Part shown: in pieces, positions 1 to 5,735 of the stretch
Layout of the letters: every line of letters starts with the position of its first letter
How positions within the stretch are numbered: the first letter of the stretch is position 1
NCBI GenBank assembly: GCA_021779435.1
Contig: JAJYAR010000079.1
Coordinates: 1-8,731, forward strand
Length of the DNA: 8,731 bases
DNA from: a bacterium
Lineage (GTDB): Bacteria > Verrucomicrobiota > Verrucomicrobiae > JAJYAR01
Direction: 5' to 3'
Made by a program: the position numbers and the translations under genes
The notes under the pieces: model-generated
The model's input: only the letters and a program-made list of their open reading frames with translations
Database searches by the model: none
Told to the model about the DNA's origin: nothing

Positions 1-763
1 ACGCCACATCGCGTCCGCGGTAGGATTCAGGCAGCGTGACGCTGACCGTGGCGGCATCGACCGCGCTCGCGCTCGCGGGCCACCGGCCGTTGATCGCATC
101 AACCATGCGGGATGCCGTGGTGAAATCGGGGTTGTGAAGGAGAAGGCGGCAGATGTTGTCGCGAACGAAGCTCGCCGGGATCTCGCGTTCCACGATGGCA
201 CCGTTGCTGATGATGCCCGTCGTCGGATGATTCTTCTGGACGGTTGCTCCGCCCGGACCACCCGAGCCGCCGAGGAAACCGCCGATCGCGACGGGGCCCT
301 GCGCCACCGCATAGACGCGACCGTCGCCGCCCATGAGGGGGGTCTGCAGGAGGACGCCGCCCTGGAGCGTCTTGGCGTCGCCCATCGAGGCGACGTTGAC
401 GTCGATTCGGGTGCCGCTCTTGAGAAAGGCGCTGATGTCCGCCGTGATCATGACGGCGGCGGTGTTCTTGGCCTTCAGGTCGGTCGCGCTGACGTTCAGG
501 CCGTAGCGCTGGAGAACGTTCGCCACGGAACGCAGCGTCGCGATGGCATTGCTGTCACCGTCTCCGGCGAGGCCCACGACCAGGCCGTAGCCGACGAGCT
601 GGTTATCCCGGCCGCCATCGACGTTGGTGAGGTCCTTGACCCGGGCAGCCTGGGCTGCGGCGGCGGTGATGAACGCGGTCAGCAGAAGGACGAAAGCACG
701 GAGGAGCCTTGCACCGGCAAGTCCGGCATCCGACGTGAATTGAGTGCATCCTGCTGTATTCAT
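1..763 (-). CDS. flgI: FlgI, flagellar P-ring protein precursor (3' end cut by the window)
   Basis: FlgI forms the periplasmic P ring, the bushing around the distal rod in the peptidoglycan layer. The visible part is 254 codons from the ATG at 763 down to base 2; the family usually has about 350-370 residues, so roughly the last third is missing. Residues 17-39 form a Sec signal peptide (hydrophobic core LLRAFVLLLTAFITA, likely cleavage after AQA39). The mature start, RVKDLTNVDGGRDNQLVGYG followed by LVVGLAGDGDS, is the diagnostic FlgI N-terminus. Further family blocks are AKNTAAVMITADI, the Gly-rich segment GGFLGGSGGPGG and GAIVEREIP. It lies 65 bases downstream of flgH and is the last gene seen in the flgFGAHI run, whose assembly it completes together with FlgA (chaperone) and FlgH (L ring). 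Upstream of the ATG there is only a weak, too-close CAAGG. The identification is secure; the exact start is probable. Confidence 0.96.
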   Translation of the reverse strand, partial: MNTAGCTQFTSDAGLAGARLLRAFVLLLTAFITAAAAQAARVKDLTNVDGGRDNQLVGYGLVVGLAGDGDSNAIATLRSVANVLQRYGLNVSATDLKAKNTAAVMITADISAFLKSGTRIDVNVASMGDAKTLQGGVLLQTPLMGGDGRVYAVAQGPVAIGGFLGGSGGPGGATVQKNHPTTGIISNGAIVEREIPASFVRDNICRLLLHNPDFTTASRMVDAINGRWPASASAVDAATVSVTLPESYRGRDVA

Positions 764-828
764 CCTTGAGAAAGATTACCGCGTTTTCAGTTGGTCATTC
801 GTGAGTGCGTGACTGGTGTCCCCGCCAT

Positions 829-1509
829 TCAGAAGGGCCGCAGCTTCTCGTAAACCTTGGCCATCCATCCGCGTTTCTGCGCGTCGGTCAGCGCCCCTTC
901 GGCGTAGAACTCGACCCGCGCATCGGCGATGTTCGAGGAAATGACGGTGTTGTCGCGGGCGATGTCGTCCGACCTCACCAGACCGTGCAGCACGACATAC
1001 TGCGTCTCGCCGGAAAAGCGGACGACGCGGACGCCCTCGATCACGAGGTTGCCGTTCGGGAGCACGTCGGTGACCAGGACCGCGGCGCGCGACGAGACGC
1101 TCTGGGTGTTGCTGATGTCGCCGCCTCCGGTGCTGCTCGACTTCCCGCCGAGACTGATCCCCGGCATTTCGCCGCCGTGGGAGAGACCGCCGCTGAACAC
1201 AAATTTCTGGATCGCGTCCTCCATCGACGACTCGCGACTCGATTTCGTCGACTGGCTGTTCTGGGCCGCAACGGACTCGGCGACGACGATCGTGATGATG
1301 TCACCCGTCGCGCACGCCTTCCGGTCTGCGAACATGCCGCGACCGCCGGACCAGACCGAGTCGGCGCGGGTGGCGCTCACGCCCATGGCAAGAAGCGCGA
1401 AGGCTGCAAGGGCCGGCGAACGCAGCAGCCCCGACCGGCGGGGCCGGGCGGCGTTCGACACAGCAGCCGTCGGGCTGCGGTCAGAACCTGACTTGAACGC
1501 GGTTTTCAT
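829..1509 (-). CDS. flgH: FlgH, flagellar L-ring protein
   Basis: FlgH forms the outer-membrane L ring of the basal body. With the ATG at 1509 the protein has 226 residues. Family signatures are DSVW with GRGMFADRKACATGDIITI (residues 50-74), VAESVAAQNSQSTKSSRES, NGNLVIEG, and a C-terminus ADARVEFYAEGALTDAQ then GWMAKVYEKLRPF, the usual FlgH ending. The signal segment LLRSPALAAFALLAMGVSATRA (residues 28-49) is followed by Asp-Ser, with no lipobox cysteine, although the best-studied FlgH proteins are lipoproteins. The start is uncertain: the same frame is open up to an ATG at 1581, and a GTG codon at residue 17 is also possible. I chose 1509 because it overlaps the flgA end by only 29 bases, as expected for coupled genes, while 1581 would add 24 non-family residues. 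No clear Shine-Dalgarno is seen for any candidate. Confidence 0.94.
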   Translation of the reverse strand: MKTAFKSGSDRSPTAAVSNAARPRRSGLLRSPALAAFALLAMGVSATRADSVWSGGRGMFADRKACATGDIITIVVAESVAAQNSQSTKSSRESSMEDAIQKFVFSGGLSHGGEMPGISLGGKSSSTGGGDISNTQSVSSRAAVLVTDVLPNGNLVIEGVRVVRFSGETQYVVLHGLVRSDDIARDNTVISSNIADARVEFYAEGALTDAQKRGWMAKVYEKLRPF

Positions 1510-2212
1510 CGATGACCAGTGCTGCGAAGTCCTTGCGCGATTCGGGATTGCGCACGGTGACCGTGTCACCCTGCGCGCCATTCTCCATGGCGACGGCCTT
1601 CATGGTGACCACGAGGCTTCCGTCGGTTGCGACGGCGTCCACCAACCCACCCTTCTTCACGAGCGGTCGGCGGGCCACGTCGTGCCAGGTCAGCAGGCGG
1701 CCGGCGGCGACGCCACGGGCAAAAATGTAGGAGCGATCACCGATCGCGGCGGGAAGCGCATCACGCTCGCGGAACATGTCGACGCGGCGCGCCTCGAGTT
1801 CGGCGGGGTCGAAGGTGGCGCCGATGGTCAGCGGCAGCTTCGTGGCCCAGGCGTCGCGCCAGAGGTAGGCGCGCACGACGAGCGTTGCGTCCTCGACGAT
1901 CGCGCCGTCGGCGGTGACGCGGCAGCGCAACATCATGGAGGAGGTCGCGGCGTTCGGAAATTCAACCACGGAGACATTCCACACGGCCGCGGTGCGCGCC
2001 GGAGCCGACCAGGGGCGCAGAAGCTCGACCTGAAGTTCGCCCTCGAGGCTGAAATGCGCGGCGATGTCACGGGTGAGCGCCGCGACGTACTGCTCGCGGG
2101 TGAGCGTATTGCCGGCGGCGGCCGCGGTCGGGGCGGCGTCCTGCGCGGAAACCGGCACCAGGGCCGGGAAGGCGAGCACGCAGACGAGGAAAATGGCGCA
2201 ACGCGTGTTCAT
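1481..2212 (-). CDS. flgA: FlgA, periplasmic P-ring assembly chaperone (SAF domain)
   Basis: FlgA is the periplasmic chaperone needed for polymerisation of FlgI into the P ring. The 243-residue protein begins with a signal peptide (residues 1-23, hydrophobic core AIFLVCVLAFPALVPV, likely cleavage after VSA23). The C-terminal half carries the SAF/ChapFlgA region: RDALPAAIGDRSYIFARGV (about 150-168), GRLLTWHDVARRPLVKKG (171-188), then VTMKAVAMENGAQGDTVTVR (202-221) and NPESRKDF with a terminal NRVQVRF. The middle part (about 35-145) is the variable region typical of longer FlgA proteins. The start ATG at 2212 shares bases with the flgG stop in an ATGA overlap, so translation is very likely coupled, and the end overlaps flgH. 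The place between flgG and flgH, as in several other bacterial flgFGAH(I) clusters, supports the call. Sequence conservation in this family is low, so the name rests on the SAF pattern plus context. Confidence 0.93.
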   Translation of the reverse strand: MNTRCAIFLVCVLAFPALVPVSAQDAAPTAAAAGNTLTREQYVAALTRDIAAHFSLEGELQVELLRPWSAPARTAAVWNVSVVEFPNAATSSMMLRCRVTADGAIVEDATLVVRAYLWRDAWATKLPLTIGATFDPAELEARRVDMFRERDALPAAIGDRSYIFARGVAAGRLLTWHDVARRPLVKKGGLVDAVATDGSLVVTMKAVAMENGAQGDTVTVRNPESRKDFAALVIDENRVQVRF

Positions 2213-2991
2213 CGCTTCATGTTGGCCGCGTTCTGGAGCATCTCGTCCGAAGCCTGGATCGACTTGGAGTTAATCTCGTACGCGCGCTGGGCGACGATGA
2301 GGTTCACCATCTCCTCGACGATGTTCACGTTCGAGTTCTCGGAATAGTACTGAATCGTGCGGCCGAATCCCTGTTCACCAGGTTTGCCCATTTCGGGCGT
2401 GCCGCTTGCGGTGGTCTCCTCGTAAAGGTTGCCGCCGAGACTGCGAAGTCCGGCCGGATTCGCGAAGCGTGCCAGCGAGATTGCAAACGTCTGGGTGCCG
2501 TTGGCGCCCTGGACGGTCACGTCGCCGCTCTCCCCCACAGAAATCGAGCTCGTGCCAGTCGGAATCGGCTGGAAGCCGCTCAGGACGGGCAGGCCGTCGG
2601 CCGTGACCACCTGGCCCTGCGCGTTCAGCTTGAACGAGCCATCGCGCGTGTAGGCGCGGGTGCCGTCGGGCCGCTGGATCTCGTAGAAGCCGTCGCCCTG
2701 GATCGCGATATCGAGCTTTTCGCCGGTATTCGTCAGCTGGCCCTGAGTGAAGACCTTCGAGGTGGCGGCGACGCGTGCGCCGTTGCCGATCTCGACGCCC
2801 GTCGGGACGATGTTGCCGCCGCCCGAGTCTGCGCCGGAGGCGCGGGGGGACTGGTAAAGAAGATCCTGGAATTCGATCTTGCTCCGCTTGAAGCCGGGCG
2901 TGTTCACGTTCGCGAGGTTGTTCGCGATCGTGTTCAGGTTCAGCTGCTGCGCCTCCATGCCGGTGGCGGCCGAGTAGAGTGACAGGTTCAT
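2209..2991 (-). CDS. flgG: FlgG, distal rod protein
   Basis: FlgG builds the distal rod of the flagellar axial structure and is exported by the flagellar type III system, so it has no cleaved signal peptide. The protein has 260 residues, the same length as enterobacterial FlgG. The N-terminal rod domain has NLNTIANNLANVNTPGFKRS (residues 18-37), which contains the canonical rod/hook motif ANNLANVNTPGF. The middle part has GEKLDIAIQGDGFYEIQ, PDGTRAYTRDGSF and LARFANPAGL, all standard FlgG landmarks. The C-terminal coiled segment is SNVNIVEEMVNLIVAQRAYE followed by INSKSIQASDEMLQNAA. Its TGA stop overlaps the flgA ATG. The ATG at 2991 is fixed by the family start MNLSLYSAATGM. Upstream (CACGTCACACC) there is no Shine-Dalgarno. 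It follows flgF after 155 bases that contain a strong stem-loop. Confidence 0.98.
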   Translation of the reverse strand: MNLSLYSAATGMEAQQLNLNTIANNLANVNTPGFKRSKIEFQDLLYQSPRASGADSGGGNIVPTGVEIGNGARVAATSKVFTQGQLTNTGEKLDIAIQGDGFYEIQRPDGTRAYTRDGSFKLNAQGQVVTADGLPVLSGFQPIPTGTSSISVGESGDVTVQGANGTQTFAISLARFANPAGLRSLGGNLYEETTASGTPEMGKPGEQGFGRTIQYYSENSNVNIVEEMVNLIVAQRAYEINSKSIQASDEMLQNAANMKR

Positions 2992-3053
2992 GGTGTGACG
3001 TGCTGCAGCTGGCGGCCCGCGGTATTCGCGAGTTCGCTACGGATGGAAATTGG

Positions 3054-3083
3054 GGCCGGCCCGTCCCCATAACGGGCTCGGCC
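3054..3083 (-). other. Stem-loop in the flgF-flgG intergenic region
   Basis: Bases 3054-3064 pair with 3072-3083: an inner perfect stem of 6 bp (GCCCGT with ACGGGC), an outer 5-bp stem (GGCCG with CGGCC), one bulged T at 3078 and a 7-base loop. In the minus-strand transcript it lies about 60 bases upstream of the flgG ATG. No run of U follows it, so it is a poor intrinsic terminator. An RNA processing or stability element between the two rod genes is possible. The pairing is seen in the sequence; the role is inferred. Confidence 0.5.
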
Positions 3084-3146
3084 ATTCAGTCGTGATTGCG
3101 GTTGTCTGTCTGGGGAATTCATTGCGGACCGATGGGGGCGGCCTGG

Positions 3147-3899
3147 TCAGCCCAGGGCCTGGATCGTCTTGTCCATCTGCTGGTCGATCGCGGTGATGAT
3201 CTTCTGGTTCGCCTCGTAGGCGCGGGAGATCAGCACGAGATCCACCATTTCACGAAGGGGCGTGACATTGCTGCCCTCGAGATAGCCCTGCATGAGATCC
3301 GGCTGCTGCACGGGCTCGGGAGCGACGCCCGCGGGTGCGATGAAATAGCCGCCCGCGGTCGGAACGAGTGCGGCGGGATTCGCGAATTTCTGGACCGACA
3401 GCCGGCCGAGTGAGACGTCGCCCTGGAAGATCGTGCCGTCACGGTTCACGACCATCGAGCCGCCGTCGGGAAGAAGCGTGATCGGGGCACCGGCGTCGGT
3501 GAGCAGTGTGGCGCCGCTGGAGGCCACGATCGTGCGATCGTTGCGCATCCGGAATTCGCCGTTGCGCGTGTAGGCCCGCGTGCCGTCCGGCATCTGCACC
3601 TCGAAGAAGCCCTCCCCCTGGATGGCGAAGTCGAGATCCCGCTTGGTCGGCTGCGTCTGACCCGCGCCAAAGTTGATCCCGGTGTTCACCTTCGGGAAAA
3701 GGGTCTCGAACGTCGTATCCGAGCTGCCGGCCCGCGCCCGCGGATCCGTCTGGAGCTGGCCCGCGGTCGTCGTCGTGAAGTTCACCGTCCGCTTCCGGAA
3801 GCCGTTCGTTTCGCCGGACGTGATGTTATGAGCAACGCTCTCCTGCCAACGCTCCAGTGCACTCAGGGCGGATGCGCTTTGGTAGAGGCCGATGTTCAT
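3147..3899 (-). CDS. flgF: FlgF, proximal rod protein
   Basis: FlgF is a rod subunit exported through the flagellar type III apparatus. From the ATG at 3899 the protein has 250 residues, close to the 251 of E. coli FlgF. The start is set by the family-type beginning MNIGLYQSASAL. The frame stays open up to an ATG at 4022, but those 41 extra residues have no rod-protein character. Landmarks are KRDLDFAIQGEGFFEVQ, PDGTRAYTRNGEF, VQKFANPAALVP, and the C-terminal coiled segment REMVDLVLISRAYEANQKII with DQQMDKTIQALG. The N-terminal motif is unusual: AHNITSGETNGF replaces the ANNLANVNTPGF seen in FlgG next door. It is probably the first gene of a flgF-flgG-flgA-flgH-flgI transcript, as a divergent intergenic region lies upstream. 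It has the only reasonable purine-rich ribosome binding site in the window (AGGGG, 7 bases before the ATG). Confidence 0.95.
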   Translation of the reverse strand: MNIGLYQSASALSALERWQESVAHNITSGETNGFRKRTVNFTTTTAGQLQTDPRARAGSSDTTFETLFPKVNTGINFGAGQTQPTKRDLDFAIQGEGFFEVQMPDGTRAYTRNGEFRMRNDRTIVASSGATLLTDAGAPITLLPDGGSMVVNRDGTIFQGDVSLGRLSVQKFANPAALVPTAGGYFIAPAGVAPEPVQQPDLMQGYLEGSNVTPLREMVDLVLISRAYEANQKIITAIDQQMDKTIQALG

Positions 3900-3906
3900 G
3901 ACGGCG

Positions 3907-3911
3907 CCCCT
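3907..3911 (-). promoter_or_regulatory. Putative ribosome binding site of flgF
   Basis: The minus strand reads AGGGG, then 7 bases, then the flgF ATG at 3899. It supports this start over the upstream in-frame ATG at 4022. It stands out because most other starts in the window have no recognisable Shine-Dalgarno. Confidence 0.5.
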
Positions 3912-3913
3912 AA

Positions 3914-3929
3914 AGCCAACCGTGTGCCG
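3914..3929 (-). promoter_or_regulatory. Sigma-54-like (-24/-12) motif upstream of flgF
   Basis: The minus strand reads CGGCACACGGTTGGCT. Compared with the consensus TGGCACg-N4-TTGCw it keeps GGCAC, the T before the -12 box, the GC pair and the exact GG-N10-GC spacing; the mismatches are the first T, the G after GGCAC and one T of TTGC. Sigma-54 drives flagellar rod and ring genes in several bacteria. Against it, the predicted transcription start would fall only about 4 bases before the flgF ATG, leaving no ribosome binding site. It is therefore a candidate only. Confidence 0.25.
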
Positions 3930-3975
3930 TACGCATCCTACCTGACGCAAGTATCTGAACATACGGTCAATATAG

Positions 3976-3999
3976 TTTTTCCGCAGGCCTTCGGAAAAA
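3976..3999. promoter_or_regulatory. 24-bp dyad (possible operator) upstream of flgF
   Basis: The arms TTTTTCCG (3976-3983) and CGGAAAAA (3992-3999) are perfect inverted copies, and the centre AGGCCT (3985-3990) is itself a palindrome; the only unpaired positions are C3984/T3991. The U-rich arm comes first and the A-rich arm last in either direction, so it does not look like a rho-independent terminator. It lies 76 bases upstream of the flgF ATG, next to a TATATT on the minus strand, a place where a repressor or activator site would make sense. The symmetry is seen; binding is inferred. Confidence 0.4.
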
Positions 4000-4095
4000 A
4001 TTACCCCGGCTTGCCGAACCACCGATCCCGCGGCGGCGGCAGGAATTACCGGGTTCTGCCGAGGCGGCGGCGGGCCCGCCCCGGAGGATTACCCC
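4000..4095. repeat. Three ATTACC motifs at 43-45 base spacing
   Basis: ATTACCCC occurs at 4000-4007 and 4088-4095, and ATTACCGG at 4045-4052. The spacing is about four helical turns. Nearby are two other short direct repeats: GGCGGCGGC at 4032-4040 and 4063-4071, and GATGGCGCC at 4103-4111 and 4119-4127. In GC-rich DNA the GC-only repeats may be chance; the ATTACC series is less expected. No function is known to me. Confidence 0.3.
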
Positions 4096-4153
4096 AGCGG
4101 AAGATGGCGCCAGCGCCGGATGGCGCCGATCGACCGCGCGGATACGTTGTCGG

Positions 4154-4609
4154 ATGCACACTGAACTCGCCATTGAACCCGATCGCGTGCGTCGGAACAC
4201 CCCCCGGGAGATCAATCGTCGGATCGACGCGGCCACCGTCCGGAGCATCCGCTACTACGCGACTCAGCCGGCAGAGACCATCGATCGCCGGATCAACGAG
4301 CTCAATCGTGAGTGGGACCTCGACCGGGTCCTCCAGACCCACGGTGCTCTCCTGGCACTCGGCGGCCTGCGCCTCGGAGCGACCCTGGGCAAACGCTGGC
4401 TCCTGCTTTCCGGCGCGGTTCTCGGTGCGCTGCTTCAGCACGGCACCGCGGGCTGGTGCCCACCGATGCCGTTTCTCCGGCGGGCGGGTGTCCGCACGCG
4501 CACCGAAATAGACCGCGAGAAGCTCGCGCTGAAATACCTCCGGGGCGACTTCCGCGAACCGGAACCTCCATCGCCCGTGCGGCGCCGCCTGGGCGCCCTC
4601 GTCGAATGA
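4154..4609 (+). CDS. DUF2892-like small inner-membrane protein
   Basis: This 151-residue protein is the only convincing plus-strand gene. Its parts are a charged N-terminal region (residues 13-60, RRNTPREINRRIDAATVRSI then RINELNREWDLDRVLQ), two short hydrophobic segments (about 63-78 and 82-97) around a GKR turn, and a C-terminal block with GWCPPMPFLRRAGVRTRTEI and DREKLALKYLRGDF. I recall this arrangement, above all GWCPP-P-LRR-G-RT--EID, from small DUF2892 (YgaP C-terminal-type) membrane proteins; no biochemical function is established. Nothing about it suggests a flagellar part. It is divergent from flgF and convergent with the gene after motB (19 bases between the stops), so it interrupts the flagellar cluster. 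Its codon use and GC content resemble its neighbours. There is no clear ribosome binding site before the ATG (GTTGTCGG). Confidence 0.75.
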   Translation: MHTELAIEPDRVRRNTPREINRRIDAATVRSIRYYATQPAETIDRRINELNREWDLDRVLQTHGALLALGGLRLGATLGKRWLLLSGAVLGALLQHGTAGWCPPMPFLRRAGVRTRTEIDREKLALKYLRGDFREPEPPSPVRRRLGALVE

Positions 4610-4610
4610 C

Positions 4611-4639
4611 CGGGGGCTCCGCGCCGCCTCAGCTCCCCG
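4611..4639. terminator. Possible bidirectional hairpin between convergent gene ends
   Basis: CGGGGGCT (4611-4618) pairs with AGCTCCCCG (4631-4639) as 8 bp with one bulged base and a 12-base loop. It lies between the plus-strand stop (4609) and the minus-strand stop (4629-4631), and overlaps the latter. No T-run is present on either side, so intrinsic termination is doubtful; it may only mark or protect the 3' ends. Confidence 0.25.
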
Positions 4640-4877
4640 CCGAATAGAGGCACTCGATCTCGACGCGTTCACCGCAGACGCAGGTGACGACCAGCCGCAC
4701 GACGCGATCCCCCTCCTTCACGACCTCGACATGGGCGCTCGACGCGCCGGGCGTGACGACGGACAACGGCGTATGCGCGGGATTGGGACGGGCCGCCGCG
4801 GCTGTGCCCGCGGCTCCGCATGGCGCGCGCAACGACGCGGCGTCGATCAGCTTCTTTCCCTGAAGAAATGATTTCAT
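4629..4877 (-). CDS. Small Cys-containing protein translationally coupled to motB
   Basis: I do not recognise this 82-residue protein with certainty. Its ATG overlaps the motB TGA in an ATGA junction, so it is almost certainly translated with motB and is a real gene. The N-terminal part (residues 1-45) is Ala/Pro-rich and probably unstructured. The C-terminal part (49-78) looks like a compact beta-rich unit: VEVVKEGDRVVRLVVTCVCG, then ERVEIECLY. It contains C66-x-C68-G-E and C76, a CxC...C pattern that could bind a metal ion or be a partial zinc ribbon; C20 lies apart. There is no signal peptide or membrane helix, so it is probably cytoplasmic. Position suggests a role linked to the stator or motor, but this is inference from context only. 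It is the last gene of the flhF-to-motB run and converges on the DUF2892-like gene. Confidence 0.8.
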   Translation of the reverse strand: MKSFLQGKKLIDAASLRAPCGAAGTAAAARPNPAHTPLSVVTPGASSAHVEVVKEGDRVVRLVVTCVCGERVEIECLYSAGS

Positions 4878-5677
4878 GAAGTGGGTTTCCTCCCGGGCTC
4901 GACCGGCTGCTCGACAATCTTCGTGTCCTTCAACGAACGCGTCGCAAGGCTCAGGCTGAGCGTGATGCGCTGGTTCTGCTCGGATTCGATCGGGACTCCG
5001 GGGACGGGACGTGTGTCACCATAGCCGGCCACCCGCTCGATCTGCGCCGGGTCGACCGCGTAATGAACGAGCGCGCGCCGGGCCGCCAGGGCACGGTCGG
5101 AGGAAAGTTCCCAGGTCGTGTAGTTCTCGCGATCGAGCACGAGCTTGCCCCGCGTGTGGCCGTCGACGATCACGCGGAAGCGATGGTGATCGATGACCCA
5201 CGCCAGGTTCTGCATGACGAACGAGCCCCACTCCGTCAGCTCGGCGGTGTCCGCCTTGAACACCGGCTTCGAGCCGCGATCGTACACGGTCACCCGCAGG
5301 CCATCGCCGGTGATCTCGAGGTCGATGGGTTTCTCGGCGAGATTCTCCTCGAGGTGCAGGAGCCGGTAGAAATCAGCCGCGACGCTGTTGAGGAGCACCT
5401 GCTTCACCTTCCGCTCGCTGTCGCGTTCCTTCTCCTTGCCCTTCTCGGTGCCGTCGTTCGGCGACGTCTTGCTGTTGTTGAACGGCATGACGCCCGAGGT
5501 GGCGTCGGCCGCCGTCGCGAGGAACGGGTTCTTGAAATACTGCGAGGTGGCCAGGACGATCTTGGGATCCTGCGCCGAGATCCACAGCACCATGAACAAG
5601 GCCATCATCGCGGTGACGAAGTCCGCGTAGGCAACCTTCCAGGCTCCACCGTGGGCCGCTTCCTTCTTCTTGGCCAT
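4874..5677 (-). CDS. motB: MotB, flagellar stator protein with OmpA-type peptidoglycan-binding domain
   Basis: MotB anchors the stator to peptidoglycan and supplies the ion-binding aspartate of the channel. The 267-residue protein has a short basic cytoplasmic start (MAKKKEAAHGGAWK), one membrane helix (about 15-34, VAYADFVTAMMALFMVLWIS) with the conserved channel aspartate as D19 (equivalent to E. coli D32), and then a charged Lys/Glu-rich linker (78-94). The OmpA-like periplasmic domain covers about 118-245, with VDGHTRG (171-177), WELSSDRALAARRALVHY (189-206), GYGDTRPV and NQRITLSL, matching the family's peptidoglycan-binding motifs. It follows motA after 58 bases and overlaps the next small gene by ATGA. 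The sequence upstream of the ATG (AAACCCCTGACC) has no Shine-Dalgarno. Whether the coupling ion is H+ or Na+ cannot be read safely from the sequence. Confidence 0.97.
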   Translation of the reverse strand: MAKKKEAAHGGAWKVAYADFVTAMMALFMVLWISAQDPKIVLATSQYFKNPFLATAADATSGVMPFNNSKTSPNDGTEKGKEKERDSERKVKQVLLNSVAADFYRLLHLEENLAEKPIDLEITGDGLRVTVYDRGSKPVFKADTAELTEWGSFVMQNLAWVIDHHRFRVIVDGHTRGKLVLDRENYTTWELSSDRALAARRALVHYAVDPAQIERVAGYGDTRPVPGVPIESEQNQRITLSLSLATRSLKDTKIVEQPVEPGRKPTS

Positions 5678-5735
5678 GGTCAGGGGTTTCCCGGGTATCG
5701 GACGTGCGGTGACGAAGGCGTTGGATCCGGCCTGG

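Larger units (their letters stand above)
3900..4153. other. Divergent intergenic region between flgF and the DUF2892-like gene
   Basis: These 254 bases separate two genes that point away from each other, so promoters for both are expected here. The part at about 3950-4003 is markedly AT-rich against a GC-rich background. It contains a minus-strand TATATT that could be a -10 element, with no good -35 partner at 17 bases. The remainder (4004-4153) is GC-rich and carries short repeats and a small hairpin (CGGCAG at 4037-4042 pairing with CTGCCG at 4056-4061). No coding sequence was recognised. Confidence 0.6.

Noticed and set aside
134..769. Plus-strand open frame (211 codons) opposite flgI
   Set aside because: The minus strand encodes an unmistakable FlgI signal peptide and N-terminal domain; the plus frame has no known motif.
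929..2347. Long plus-strand open frame (472 codons) across flgH and flgA
   Set aside because: It is antisense to two confident flagellar genes, has no recognisable domain, is rich in Arg/Gly/Ala/His, and arises from the GC-rich third positions of the real genes.
3971..3976. Plus-strand TATAGT as a -10 box for the DUF2892-like gene
   Set aside because: No acceptable -35 element at 16-18 bases upstream, and the start codon is almost 180 bases away.
3147..4022. flgF extended to the upstream in-frame ATG at 4022
   Set aside because: The extra 41 residues do not look like rod protein, would run through the dyad and promoter-like region, and the ATG at 3899 gives the family start and length plus an AGGGG site.
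4037..4061. Hairpin CGGCAG/CTGCCG in the divergent region as a terminator or riboswitch
   Set aside because: Only 6 bp of perfect pairing with a 13-base loop in GC-rich DNA and no U-tract; close to what chance gives.
4046..4672. Minus-strand open frame (208 codons) opposite the DUF2892-like gene
   Set aside because: The plus-strand protein has coherent membrane segments and a recognisable C-terminal block; the minus frame lacks any domain and overlaps the convergent end of the 82-residue gene.
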